The notes under the pieces: generated by a model | Seen by the model: only the letters and a program-made list of their open reading frames with translations | Databases searched by the model: none | What the model was told of the DNA's origin: nothing | Shown: one piece after another, positions 25,764 through 33,769 of the stretch | Numbering within the stretch: position 1 is the first letter of the stretch | Layout of the letters: each line of letters begins with the position of its first letter | Position numbers and translations under genes: made by a program | Assembly (NCBI GenBank): GCA_965226865.1 | Contig: CBDDEH010000004.1 | Coordinates: 434,001-498,000 of the forward strand | Direction: 5' to 3' | Length of the DNA: 64,000 nucleotides | Source of the DNA: CBDDEH01 sp965226865 | Lineage (GTDB): Bacteria > Chloroflexota > Dehalococcoidia > Lucifugimonadales > JAGWBF01

Positions 25764-26048
25764 CTAGGCTATGCCGGTCCGAGACCGTGTAAATGGTAAC
25801 AGCGCGATGTGCCTTGCTCTTTTGATCGCCGTCGAGAGCTCGTGTTGATGTCCAGCACAAACTCCTGTTTTTCGCTTGGATTCTATTCTAGCCCTATCGG
25901 AAAGGAACCGGTAAAGCCTACCTATGTCTTTGTAATCGATGAACTTAATTTTCTCAACACAAAACGGGCAATGTTTCCGTCGGTGTATATATCGCCCTTT
26001 GGGCCGGCCCCGCCCGCCTGGACTAGGTCTGTTAGATCGTGAGGTCAT
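25764..26048 (-). CDS. rpsR: 30S ribosomal protein S18
   Basis: A 94-residue S18 with the core KIKFIDYKDIGRLYRFLSDR and SKRKTGVCAGHQHELSTAIKRARHIALLP. It carries extra cysteines and histidines (HCPFC near residue 27, VCAGHQH near 63), the zinc-binding C+ form. The first 24 residues are a basic G/R/P-rich extension. It follows ssb with a 31-base gap in the conserved rpsF-ssb-rpsR order. Confidence 0.96.
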   Translation of the reverse strand: MTSRSNRPSPGGRGRPKGRYIHRRKHCPFCVEKIKFIDYKDIGRLYRFLSDRARIESKRKTGVCAGHQHELSTAIKRARHIALLPFTRSRTGIA

Positions 26049-26079
26049 ACCTTACTTATACCTCCATGTTGAGAAAGGA

Positions 26080-26487
26080 CTAGAACGGTAGGTCGTCGAC
26101 ATCGGTAGGTGGTTCTCCCTCTTGCTCAGTGTTGTTGGGGGGCTCGTCTCCTCGTGCCGCCGTGCTATCTATAAAACGGACCTCGGTGGCGGAGATTTCG
26201 TTAACAAACCTGGTTTCACCATCCCGGGTTTCGTAGCTACGGCTCTTGAGCCTGCCCTCTACATAGACTTTTCTACCCTTGGACAAATACTGATTGGTGA
26301 GCTCTCCTAGCTTCCCCCATGCTGATATGGTGAACCACTCTGTCTCGTCTCTGCGCTCGCCTTCCGCAGTGTTGTACCGATAGTTCGTAGCAACCCTAAA
26401 GGAGGTCACTGCCTGCCCACTTGGCGTGTATCGCATTTCCGGGTCCGATCCCAGGTTACCGATGATAAGCATCTTGTTCATTGTCAT
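26080..26487 (-). CDS. ssb: Single-stranded DNA-binding protein
   Basis: A 135-residue SSB. The OB fold runs from residue 3 (NKMLIIGNLGSDPEMRYTPS) to about 105 (VNEISATEVRFID), and the acidic tip DVDDLPF closes the C-terminus, the site that recruits repair and replication proteins. The spacer is short and acidic. It lies between rpsF and rpsR, as in most bacteria. Confidence 0.96.
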   Translation of the reverse strand: MTMNKMLIIGNLGSDPEMRYTPSGQAVTSFRVATNYRYNTAEGERRDETEWFTISAWGKLGELTNQYLSKGRKVYVEGRLKSRSYETRDGETRFVNEISATEVRFIDSTAARGDEPPNNTEQEGEPPTDVDDLPF

Positions 26488-26500
26488 AATCGGTTACCGC

Positions 26501-27274
26501 CTACTCCTCTGATTCTTTACTCTTTGAGGATTTTGAGGCCTTTGGAGCCTTAGTCTTAGTGCTTTTTGCCGTTGACGATGCTTTTGTTTTGCTGGTCTTG
26601 GTCGTCGTAGCTTTAGCACGAGGTTTCTTCGCTTTGGCTGGCTTCTCTTCAACAGTGGTTTCTTCTGCTGGCGTAGGAGCAGATTCTTCTGTTTCTGTCT
26701 CGGGTTCGGGCTCCGCCTGCGGTGCCTCAGCTACTGCTGGCTCCTCGATTTCTACCGTAACAGCCTCCTCCGAGGGAGTTTCCGTGACTTCTGCGACCGG
26801 CTCTGCGGTGGGTGCTTCTTCCGAAAGGGTTTCCGTGACTTCTGCGGCCGGCTCTGCGGCTTCGGTAGGAGCGGCCACATCTTGTGGCGCGCCCACTGCC
26901 TCAGCCTCGGCAGTTCTAACGACAGGCGCCTGGAGTCTGGGAGCGAAGCGTGGAGGTGGAGGTTCCGGAGGGATTGCAGTCGCCGTTCTCACGAGGAGGT
27001 AGCGGAGCACGCTTTCGCTGATGCGCAAGTGAGTCTCGAGCTCACTCGGGGACGCTGTATCCGTGCTGAACCTAGTTAGAAAGTAATTCCCCTCGAGAAA
27101 AGTCTGGCCGCTTTTCCTGATGGGGTAGGCCAGTCTCTTCAATCCCCATTGCTCTTTTTTGGTGATTTCTCCACCGTCGTTGGTAATAAATTGCTCTGTT
27201 CGCTCCTGAGCTTGGGATACGTCTTCTTCGGATACTGTCGGGCTAAAAACTACGACTAGCTCGTAATGGCGCAA
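26501..27274 (-). CDS. rpsF: 30S ribosomal protein S6 with a long C-terminal tail
   Basis: The first 95 residues are a normal S6 (MRHYELVVVFSPTVSEEDV ... LKRLAYPIRKSGQTFLEGNY). About 160 further residues follow: a Pro/Ala linker, a Glu/Ala/Thr-rich acidic block with a 17-residue repeat (EPAAEVTETLSEEAPTA then EPVAEVTETPSEEAVTV), and a Lys/Ser/Thr-rich H1-like end. S6 is usually about 95-130 residues. The start is TTG at 27274 with GGAG 6 bases before it. The S6-S18 pair binds next to each other in the 30S platform. Confidence 0.94.
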   Translation of the reverse strand: MRHYELVVVFSPTVSEEDVSQAQERTEQFITNDGGEITKKEQWGLKRLAYPIRKSGQTFLEGNYFLTRFSTDTASPSELETHLRISESVLRYLLVRTATAIPPEPPPPRFAPRLQAPVVRTAEAEAVGAPQDVAAPTEAAEPAAEVTETLSEEAPTAEPVAEVTETPSEEAVTVEIEEPAVAEAPQAEPEPETETEESAPTPAEETTVEEKPAKAKKPRAKATTTKTSKTKASSTAKSTKTKAPKASKSSKSKESEE

Positions 27275-27276
27275 TA

Positions 27277-27290
27277 CATACTCCAGTATG
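27277..27290 (-). promoter_or_regulatory. Hairpin holding the rpsF Shine-Dalgarno site
   Basis: On the minus strand CATAC, TGGA, GTATG form a 5-bp stem with the GGAG of the ribosome site in and beside the loop, 2 bases before the TTG start. It could tune rpsF translation; autoregulation of rpsF by the S6-S18 complex is known in other bacteria, but the match to that motif is not shown here. Confidence 0.35.
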
Positions 27291-27306
27291 AGATGATCCA
27301 GGCACG

Positions 27307-27335
27307 ATTATAACATCCGCTAACATACGGCTCAA
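27307..27335 (-). promoter_or_regulatory. Predicted rpsF promoter
   Basis: Minus strand TTGAGC at 27335-27330, a 17-base spacer, then the consensus TATAAT at 27312-27307. Transcription should start near 27300, giving a leader of about 26 bases before the TTG start of rpsF. It would drive rpsF-ssb-rpsR and probably the genes after them. Confidence 0.65.
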
Positions 27336-27338
27336 CTA

Positions 27339-28580
27339 TTAGTCCAGCCCTGGTACTGGGAAGTTGGAGCTTAGGTCTCTGACCTCATTTCGAATTTGCG
27401 TGGTTGCTTTTTCGTCACCGATGTTTGAAAGGCGACTGAGTATCAGATCAGCTATTTTCTGTATCTCCGACTTTCCGAAACCTCGACTCGTCACGGCTGG
27501 GGTGCCGAGGCGAAGCCCGCTCGTTACGCGCGGAGGGCGGGTATCGTAAGGGATGGTGTTTTTGTTGACTACGATGTTGACCTCTTCCAAGGCGGTTTCC
27601 GCGTCCCTGCCGGTTATTCCAAGTGAGGTCAGGTCAACCAGCAGCAGATGGTTGTCTGTACCGCCGGAGACGATACGGAGGCCTGCCTCAGCCAACTCCT
27701 GGGCCAGAGTGCGAGCGTTTTCCGCTACCTGGTTTTGGTAAACCGCGAATTGGGGCTCAAGCGCCTCCCCGAAGCATACGGCCTTGGCGGCTATTACGTG
27801 CATGAAGGGCCCACCCTGTGTGAATGGGAACACGGCTTTGTCGACTGGTTGACGGTGCTCCTCGTCACAGAGTACCAGCCCACCTCGGGGCCCACGCAGT
27901 GTCTTTTGCGTCGTGGATGTTACGACCTGCGCATGGGGCAGAGGCGAAGGATGTACCCCTGCGGCTATTAAACCCGCTATGTGCGCCATATCGACCATAA
28001 GGATCGCTCCCACCGAGTCGGCAATGGACCGAAAACGTTCAAAGTCGATGACGCGGGGATATGCGGTGTATCCGGCCACTATTACCTTCGGATTGTGCTC
28101 TTTGGCAAGACTTTCAACCTCGTCGTAGTCTATCGTTTCCGTATCGCGACGCACGCCGTAGGCTACGAAGTTATATAGCTTGCCGGAGAAATTGACTGGG
28201 CTTCCGTGGGTTAGATGTCCTCCCTGGTCCAGACGCATTCCCATGACGGTGTCCCCTGGCTCCAGAAGGGCGAAGTAAGCCGCCATATTGGCCTGAGCAC
28301 CACTGTGGGGCTGTACGTTGGCGTGTTCGGCATTGAACAGCAGTTTCGCTCTATCGATCGCCAACTGTTCGACCACGTCGACGTACTCGCAGCCTCCGTA
28401 ATACCGCCGGCCTGGATAGCCCTCCGCATATTTGGCGTTCAACGTGGTGGCCTGGGGCTCCAACACAGCTCGGCTGGCGTAGTTCTCCGAAGCTATGAGA
28501 ACGATGCTGTCACGATGCCTCTGGTTCTCATTCTCAATAGCTTGGGATATCTGGGGGTCTTGCTGGGCTAGCGTAGTCAT
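27339..28580 (-). CDS. glyA: Serine hydroxymethyltransferase
   Basis: A 413-residue PLP enzyme that interconverts serine and glycine and loads tetrahydrofolate with one-carbon units. The PLP lysine lies in TSTTQKTLRGPRGG. The residue before it is Gln (codon CAA), where nearly all family members have His (TTHKTL). Other landmarks are IASENYASRAV, YPGRRYYGG and MVDMAHIAGLI. A good Shine-Dalgarno (AAGGAGG) precedes the ATG. Its promoter is at 28694-28722. metF at 42041 acts next in the one-carbon path. Confidence 0.96.
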   Translation of the reverse strand: MTTLAQQDPQISQAIENENQRHRDSIVLIASENYASRAVLEPQATTLNAKYAEGYPGRRYYGGCEYVDVVEQLAIDRAKLLFNAEHANVQPHSGAQANMAAYFALLEPGDTVMGMRLDQGGHLTHGSPVNFSGKLYNFVAYGVRRDTETIDYDEVESLAKEHNPKVIVAGYTAYPRVIDFERFRSIADSVGAILMVDMAHIAGLIAAGVHPSPLPHAQVVTSTTQKTLRGPRGGLVLCDEEHRQPVDKAVFPFTQGGPFMHVIAAKAVCFGEALEPQFAVYQNQVAENARTLAQELAEAGLRIVSGGTDNHLLLVDLTSLGITGRDAETALEEVNIVVNKNTIPYDTRPPRVTSGLRLGTPAVTSRGFGKSEIQKIADLILSRLSNIGDEKATTQIRNEVRDLSSNFPVPGLD

Positions 28581-28693
28581 ATTCCTCCTTCACACACCCT
28601 GCCTCCGGAAGGCATCCCCGGCGGAGCTAAAATCTGGGAGTATCAGCCGTTTGAATGGAAGAGCGAAGGTATCCTGAATCGGATACGGGCGGT

Positions 28694-28722
28694 AGTTTAA
28701 CGGCCATACAAACTCCTGTCAA
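28694..28722 (-). promoter_or_regulatory. Predicted glyA promoter
   Basis: Minus strand TTGACA at 28722-28717, exactly 17 bases, then TAAACT at 28699-28694. The start of transcription near 28687 leaves a leader of about 107 bases, long enough for regulation, but I recognise no known riboswitch in it. Confidence 0.65.
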
Positions 28723-28853
28723 TCAAAGCCAGAGCTTAGCCGGAGGAGCGCGTTAGAAACTGAATCGATGTTGACATCGTATCCCAATGAGACGATTATG
28801 TGAACAGGTAGCTACGGGTTTCTACTTCCCTATACCTTAATGTAGGTGAACAC

Positions 28854-30212
28854 TTGAGGTCCATTTCAGGAATTTCTCCCTTTCGCTTGGCCGTTGTGGT
28901 AGCTTCCCTGACCTTTGTGGCTCTGGGCATCGCAGCACCCGCATTGGCCCAGGAGCGGCACGTCCTGGTGGCCGAAGTGGACGGCATGATCAACCCGGTG
29001 ACTCAAAGGTTCATAGCTAGGGCGATCGAAAAGGCAGAGGAAAATGGCGCCGAGCTAATAGTCATAGAACTGGATACCCCCGGCGGCTTGCTCAGCTCCA
29101 CCAGAAAAATAGTCGAGGATCTCTTGGGGGCCAAGGTTCCAACGGCGGTTTACGTTTTCCCACCGGGAGCCCGAGCCGCATCCGCGGGTACGTTTATCAC
29201 GGCGGCTGCCAACTTTGCCGTCATGGCTCCCGCGACGAACATTGGCGCAGCGTCGCCTGTAGCCTCAGGAGGACAAGATCTTGATGAGACGCTCGCGGCC
29301 AAGGTGATCGAGGACACGGCCGCTTTGATGCGCACCATAGCCAAGGAGCGGGGAAGAAACTCGGAAGCCTTGGAAGACACCGTGCTTTCAGCTACGGCTT
29401 ACGATGCCCAGCAGGCAGTCGATCTGAACGTCGTGGATTTCATAGCCCAAGACTTATCAGACCTCCTTGGGCGAATAGATGGGACGACAGTGGACACGGC
29501 CGCAGGCCCTATAACCCTCGATACCGATGGCCTTGTGGTTCGTGAGATCAACATGACCTTGATCGAAAAGTTCCTGTTCTTCCTGGCTGATCCCAACATA
29601 TCCTTCCTGCTTCTTTCTTTGGGAGGTTTAGGGCTGGTCCTAGAGTTGTTCAACCCCGGCGCCTTGGTCCCAGGGATAGCTGGCGTTATCTGTCTGTTTC
29701 TAGCATTTGTCAGCCTGGGAAACCTGCCGGTCAATTGGGCGGGCGCCGGACTCATCCTGCTGGCGGCGGCTTTGTTTACAGCTGAGATGTTCGTGGTAGG
29801 GTTCGGTGTTTTGGGAATCGGAGCGATCGTTAGCTTCATTCTTGGAGGACTCCTGCTGTTCTCCAACTTCGGCACACCTTCACCGACAGAAGCTTCTGTT
29901 AAAGTAAATCCCTACGTGTTGGGATCCATCGCTGGCGCGTTAACTCTGTCGGGAATATGGTTTTTTCGTACCGTTGTCGCCTCGAGACGGGAGACCAAAA
30001 TGGTGGCACCGGAACCGTCTCCCCTTGTCGGTGGCGTGGGTGTAGTCACATCCGACGTGGACCCCACTGGCACCATTATGATAGAGACCGAAGTGTGGAC
30101 AGCGGTTTCGGAAGATGATAGCTTTATCAAAACGGGTGACAAAGTCAGGGTTACTGAGGTCAATGGCGCAGTCCTAACTGTTGTTCCTGCGGAAGATCCG
30201 GGCGCCGAATGA
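28854..30212 (+). CDS. NfeD-family membrane-bound serine protease (ClpP-like)
   Basis: A 452-residue protein. A signal peptide (FRLAVVVASLTFVALGIAAP region) leads into a ClpP-like domain with ELDTPGGLLSSTRKIVEDLL, the nucleophile segment AASAGTFITAAANFAVMAP and a likely Lys in the TAYDAQQAVDLNVVDFIA region. Four to five membrane helices follow (about 225-355), then an OB-fold NfeD domain (about 385-450). The start is TTG with AGGTGA 4 bases upstream. Together with the SPFH protein 27 bases downstream it forms the common NfeD-stomatin pair for membrane quality control. Confidence 0.9.
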   Translation: MRSISGISPFRLAVVVASLTFVALGIAAPALAQERHVLVAEVDGMINPVTQRFIARAIEKAEENGAELIVIELDTPGGLLSSTRKIVEDLLGAKVPTAVYVFPPGARAASAGTFITAAANFAVMAPATNIGAASPVASGGQDLDETLAAKVIEDTAALMRTIAKERGRNSEALEDTVLSATAYDAQQAVDLNVVDFIAQDLSDLLGRIDGTTVDTAAGPITLDTDGLVVREINMTLIEKFLFFLADPNISFLLLSLGGLGLVLELFNPGALVPGIAGVICLFLAFVSLGNLPVNWAGAGLILLAAALFTAEMFVVGFGVLGIGAIVSFILGGLLLFSNFGTPSPTEASVKVNPYVLGSIAGALTLSGIWFFRTVVASRRETKMVAPEPSPLVGGVGVVTSDVDPTGTIMIETEVWTAVSEDDSFIKTGDKVRVTEVNGAVLTVVPAEDPGAE

Positions 30213-30239
30213 TCACGTAAACTTTGGAGAGGGGTCACA

Positions 30240-31091
30240 ATGGCTGTTGGAATAGTGGTCGTCAAACAGTTCGAGAGAATGGTGGTTCTAAAGTGGGGCA
30301 GGCACACTAGGACCACCACCGCCGGGCTCCGGCTTATAATTCCCATAATGGAAACGGGGCGGATCGTGGACCTGAGGGAGCGCGTGAGGCGTGTACCGAC
30401 GCAGAAGTACATCACTGCGGACAACGTAGTCGTGGATATGGACTTCGTCATCTACTTCAAGATCGTTCCCGAGGAGGCGCAGAAGACGGTTCTGAACGTG
30501 GAAAATGTTGAGGCGGCTGTCATAAACCTGGCAGTAGCTACTCTTAGATCTGTGATCGGCTCGACAACTCTGGAATCTGCCTTGGCGGAACGCGAAAAGA
30601 TAAGAGATCCCTTACAGATTCGTCTTGACGAAGTTACAGGTCGTTGGGGTGTGAAGGTAAGTCAGGTGGAGATAAACGAAATAGACCCTCCTCCCGGAGT
30701 CAAAGCTGCCATGGAACGAGAGAAGTCGGCCTCAGCTATCAAGACCGCTGAAATAACGGAGTCGGAAGGCCAACGCCAAGCGGAGATCAACCGTGCGGAC
30801 GGAGACAGGCAAGCCTCGGTTCTGAAGGCGGAAGGCGATAGACAAGCGGAAATACTGACAGCCGAAGGTGACCAGCAGGCGGCGGTCCTGAGAGCTGAAG
30901 GATTTAGTATGGCTCTAGACAAAATATTTCAGGTTGCTAACACTATCGATGGCAAGACCATGAGCCTCCAGTACTTTGAAACCCTGAAGTCTCTGGGCAG
31001 CAGTCCCTCCACCAAGTTTATCTTTCCCATGGAATTCACATCCATGCTACAGCCGTTCCTGAGCTTGGGTGGAGATAAGAACAAGGAGTAG
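30240..31091 (+). CDS. SPFH/Band 7 (stomatin-like) protein
   Basis: A 283-residue stomatin/slipin. The SPFH domain starts almost at residue 1 (VVVKQFERMVVLKWGRHTRT) and shows RVRRVPTQKYITADNVVVDM. A long helix carries repeats of the type AEGDRQA (SEGQRQA, ADGDRQA, AEGDRQA, AEGDQQA). The N-terminal membrane hairpin usual in slipins is missing, although the ATG has a good GGAGAGG site 7 bases upstream, so the short start looks real. It is the partner of the NfeD protease upstream. Confidence 0.88.
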   Translation: MAVGIVVVKQFERMVVLKWGRHTRTTTAGLRLIIPIMETGRIVDLRERVRRVPTQKYITADNVVVDMDFVIYFKIVPEEAQKTVLNVENVEAAVINLAVATLRSVIGSTTLESALAEREKIRDPLQIRLDEVTGRWGVKVSQVEINEIDPPPGVKAAMEREKSASAIKTAEITESEGQRQAEINRADGDRQASVLKAEGDRQAEILTAEGDQQAAVLRAEGFSMALDKIFQVANTIDGKTMSLQYFETLKSLGSSPSTKFIFPMEFTSMLQPFLSLGGDKNKE

Positions 31092-31123
31092 TCGGATACG
31101 GGTGTTTCAAGTGGACCCCATCA

Positions 31124-32059
31124 TCAGGACAGCGGTGAGGCTAAAATAAGAGAGTCTACCGCTGGGGTGTCTCGTAAACCTTCATCCGATGGTAAGGCTC
31201 GTGGAAGTTCCAGTAAACACCTTTGTGGGCTCACTGCATGGAACACCTGACCCGGTGACCGATAGCCCAGGGCTTGATGGGGCCGCTCTTGGTTGTAGAA
31301 GGCCAGATAAGCCCCAATCCCCTTTCTGGCCTCAGTCCCATTTTGGTATGCCTTCAGGTACACCTCCTCGTACTTGATGCTGCGCCACAGCCGTTCCACG
31401 AAGACGTTGTCCATGCACCGGCCCCTGCCGTCCATGCTCACTTGAACGCCTTGCGCCAGCAGCATGCTGGTGAAGGCCTCGCTGGTGAACTGGCTGCCCT
31501 GGTCGGTGTTGAAGATCTGTGGCCGACCCTTGCTCAAGGCCTCTTCCAGAGCCGCAACACAGAAGTCTACCTCCAGGGTGTTGGACAGCCGCCAGGCCAG
31601 CACGTAGCGGCTGTGCCAGTCCATGATGGCCACCAAGTAGAGGAAACCCCGAGCCATGGGTATGTAGGTGATGTCGGTGGCCCACACCTGGTTGACCCGG
31701 TTGATCTCCAGCCCCCTGAGCAAGTACGGATAGACCTTATGCCCTGGGTTTGGCTTGCTGGTGTTGGGACGCCGGTAGATGGCCTCCAGGCCTATCAGCT
31801 GCATCAGCCGGCGGACCCGCTTGCGGTTGACCTGGTGTCCGTGATTTCTGAGCCAGGCAGTCATCCTTCTGGAGCCGTAGAAAGGTGTCTTCAGGTACTG
31901 TTGGTCTATGAGGGCCATCAACTCCAAGTCCTCGGCGCCGGCCTCGGTTGGCAGGTAGTACAACGCGGAGCGGCTGATACCCAGCAAGGCGCACTGGCGC
32001 ACCAGAGACAGCTTCGGTTCTTCTCGGTCAATCATGGCCCGGCGTTGGGACCGGCTCAC
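31124..32059 (-). CDS. IS3-family transposase orfB
   Basis: About 311 residues from the GTG at 32059: an HTH_21-like start (SRSQRRAMIDREEPKLSLVR), then the rve integrase core with the DDE triad in ATDITYIPM, FNTDQGSQFTSEAF and CMDNVFVERLWRSIKYEEVY, and the ending AYLAFYNQERPHQALGY. The frame is open further up to 32173 but that part is the shadow of orfA. The GTG overlaps the expected TGA of orfA (TTGTGA), the normal IS3 arrangement. Confidence 0.9.
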   Translation of the reverse strand: MSRSQRRAMIDREEPKLSLVRQCALLGISRSALYYLPTEAGAEDLELMALIDQQYLKTPFYGSRRMTAWLRNHGHQVNRKRVRRLMQLIGLEAIYRRPNTSKPNPGHKVYPYLLRGLEINRVNQVWATDITYIPMARGFLYLVAIMDWHSRYVLAWRLSNTLEVDFCVAALEEALSKGRPQIFNTDQGSQFTSEAFTSMLLAQGVQVSMDGRGRCMDNVFVERLWRSIKYEEVYLKAYQNGTEARKGIGAYLAFYNQERPHQALGYRSPGQVFHAVSPQRCLLELPRALPSDEGLRDTPAVDSLILASPLS

Positions 32060-32339
32060 AACCCGAAGCTCCGTGACAAAAATCCCGTTCCACCTTGAGC
32101 TGCCCAATCTGTTGGTAGAGCTGGGCAGTGAGGACCTCTTGGTCCTTCTCCTGGCGTCCAGCACCATTTTCAAAGAGGTGCGGCGCCCCCTGAGTCAAGG
32201 CCTTCTTCCAGGCATGGATCTGGCTCGGGTGGACTTCAAACCGGCTGGCCAGCTCTGCAATGGTGTGCTCCCCTTGGAGCGCGGCCAAAGCCACTTTGGC
32301 CTTGAAGACTGGGCTGTGCTTCTTACGTGTTTGCTTCAT
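32028..32339 (-). CDS. IS3-family transposase orfA, frameshifted at its end
   Basis: A helix-turn-helix protein: KKHSPVFKAKVALAALQGEH, IAELASRFEVHPSQIHAWKK, then a leucine-zipper-like QLYQQIGQLKVERDF. The last residues as read (CHGASGCEPVPTPGHD) are out of family. Adding one T to the run of five T (A run at 32078-32082 on the plus strand) gives DFLSRSFGL and a stop at 32058-32056, exactly overlapping the orfB GTG. So this copy lost one base in a homopolymer, or the assembly did. Confidence 0.85.
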   Translation of the reverse strand: MKQTRKKHSPVFKAKVALAALQGEHTIAELASRFEVHPSQIHAWKKALTQGAPHLFENGAGRQEKDQEVLTAQLYQQIGQLKVERDFCHGASGCEPVPTPGHD

Positions 32340-32428
32340 GTCCTGCTCCTTGTTTCCGTCCTATTTTAGGAGCGGGACTCTCTCTTAGCCACCTGTCCGA
32401 ATTTTGGGGTCCACCTCAGTTAGAGCTG

Positions 32429-33007
32429 CTATAAGGGCTCTGGCTGGATCAAGCCGTAGTCGCCGTCCTGACGCCGGTACAGCACGCTGTGCTGGTCCGT
32501 CTCGCTGTTCAGAAACAGGAAAAAGTTGTGTCCCAGCATTTCCATCTCGAACGCGGCTTCTTCCACGGTCGTTGGTTTAATAGGGAATCGCTTGACCTTC
32601 ACGACTTTGCCGGCGGCTTCTATCAAGTCATCGGTGGGCGCAGATCCAGCGGAAGGCTCCGGAACATCTAGGGTCCGAATAGAAGTCCCCGTCTTCCTTG
32701 CGCGCTTGCTCCGATATGTTTTGCCCTTGAATTTTTCAACACGTCGGGCCATCACGTCGATGACTAGGTTGAGCGCTACAGTTGCATTGGGACCACGTTC
32801 CTCGCCCCTTAACGTCGTACCGTTGACATTGATGGTGATCTGGACGACGAATCTCTTGTCTTGCGCCCTCGCGTTGTCCTCTGCCAGGTCTACTGTGATG
32901 TTGTCTATAGCCGGAAGATGACGCTCAAGGCGGCTTACTTTGTTTTGGATATGACTGCGAAGGGTGTCATTCACATTCAGGTTTCTTGATTGGATCCTTA
33001 GATTCAC
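32429..33007 (-). CDS. hpf: Ribosome hibernation promoting factor, long form
   Basis: A 192-residue long-form HPF. The S30AE domain (NLRIQSRNLNVNDTLRSHIQ ... VVQITINVNGTTLRGEE) covers residues 1-100. The C-terminal dimerisation domain (FPIKPTTVEEAAFEMEMLGH, FFLFLNSETDQHSVLYRR, DGDYGLI) covers about 138-190. The long form dimerises 70S ribosomes to 100S in stationary phase. The start is GTG with GAGGT upstream. It lies just beyond the IS3 element, apparently intact. Confidence 0.94.
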   Translation of the reverse strand: MNLRIQSRNLNVNDTLRSHIQNKVSRLERHLPAIDNITVDLAEDNARAQDKRFVVQITINVNGTTLRGEERGPNATVALNLVIDVMARRVEKFKGKTYRSKRARKTGTSIRTLDVPEPSAGSAPTDDLIEAAGKVVKVKRFPIKPTTVEEAAFEMEMLGHNFFLFLNSETDQHSVLYRRQDGDYGLIQPEPL

Positions 33008-33104
33008 TGTGGGTACCTCGTTTAGCGGACGTATGATTCCATTCTAAAGCCGACTAAAGGCGCGGCGATCAGGTCTCGTGACGTGGAAAAACTCCCTGGA
33101 TACT

Positions 33105-33737
33105 CTATAGCCTGCTGGGTATTACTATAAAGCCTTCTTCGGGAACGCCTAGAGAATCCGTCTTGTTTTGTATATGCAGGTGACCGGTATAGGCTGCGAG
33201 GATTGCGTCACACTGGTCGTGGTTAAGTCTCTCTGCCTGGTGTTCCGCTCCCTTTACCAGACCAGACAGGTTTTTCCTGAGGAATGCGAGGCCCTTGACA
33301 CTATTTTTGGGTGGTATTTTGCCGCCGAATAGGATTACTTTGGTAGCGTAGGGGTATACTTCGATTACCTGATATCCTTTGGTATCAAGAACTTGTTTCA
33401 ACTCCAGTGCCCGGTAAATCATCGTTTTGATAATGGACTTTTTTGTGGTGAAAAAGCAGCCGATGCGTCTCTCAGCCAACTCTTGTTCCGATGCTCGACC
33501 CTTCTTATTCAAGGAATGTGCGCAGTCATGGTCCTCCTCCAGACAGTCGAGACCTAGGGGTAAGGAGATCGGTGCATCTATGGTGACAAGAGAAGGGTTG
33601 TGGGTGTCCAGGAAGCTCAGCAGATCATCAGTGGTGCTGAATCCGTCAACGATGTGGAGTTCACCGTCCCCGTTCATCAGCGCGTACGCGCTGGTCCGCT
33701 TGGGTGATGAGCTGAGGTCAATCCCTAGAACGGACAT
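33105..33737 (-). CDS. DUF429 protein (RNase H-like predicted nuclease)
   Basis: About 210 residues from the ATG at 33737 (MSVLGIDLSSSPKRTSAYAL); an ATG four codons earlier at 33749 is also possible. The first strand with a conserved Asp (GIDLS), then VTIDAPISLPLG, the ERRIGCFFTTKKSI segment and EVYPYATKVILFGG, then NHDQCDAILAAYTGHLH, are the DUF429 features of an RNase H-like fold. Biological role is not known. It follows meaB on the same strand by about 20-30 bases. Confidence 0.83.
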   Translation of the reverse strand: MSVLGIDLSSSPKRTSAYALMNGDGELHIVDGFSTTDDLLSFLDTHNPSLVTIDAPISLPLGLDCLEEDHDCAHSLNKKGRASEQELAERRIGCFFTTKKSIIKTMIYRALELKQVLDTKGYQVIEVYPYATKVILFGGKIPPKNSVKGLAFLRKNLSGLVKGAEHQAERLNHDQCDAILAAYTGHLHIQNKTDSLGVPEEGFIVIPSRL

Positions 33738-33769
33738 TTCAGCCTCCACGGTTCGATTAGTCCAGACAT

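Larger units (their letters stand above)
31111..32414 (-). mobile_element. IS3-family insertion sequence, complete with inverted ends
   Basis: Ends are GTGGACCCCA at 31111-31120 and its exact inverse TGGGGTCCAC at 32405-32414; the similarity continues imperfectly inward on both sides (GGACAG and GGCTA elements). Between them lie orfA and orfB. I see no clear target-site duplication. It separates the SPFH gene from hpf. orfA carries a one-base deletion, so this copy may be inactive. Confidence 0.9.

Noticed and set aside
26559..27002. A 147-codon frame rich in Ala, Val, Ser and Gly opposite rpsF
   Set aside because: It mirrors the low-complexity S6 tail; the S6 frame has the conserved domain.
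28581..28853. Possible tRNA or riboswitch in the glyA/NfeD gap
   Set aside because: No cloverleaf pattern or known aptamer could be drawn; a glyA promoter explains part of it.
31274..32098. A 274-codon frame on the plus strand inside the IS3 element
   Set aside because: It is the antisense shadow of orfB; the GC-rich third positions of the transposase create it.
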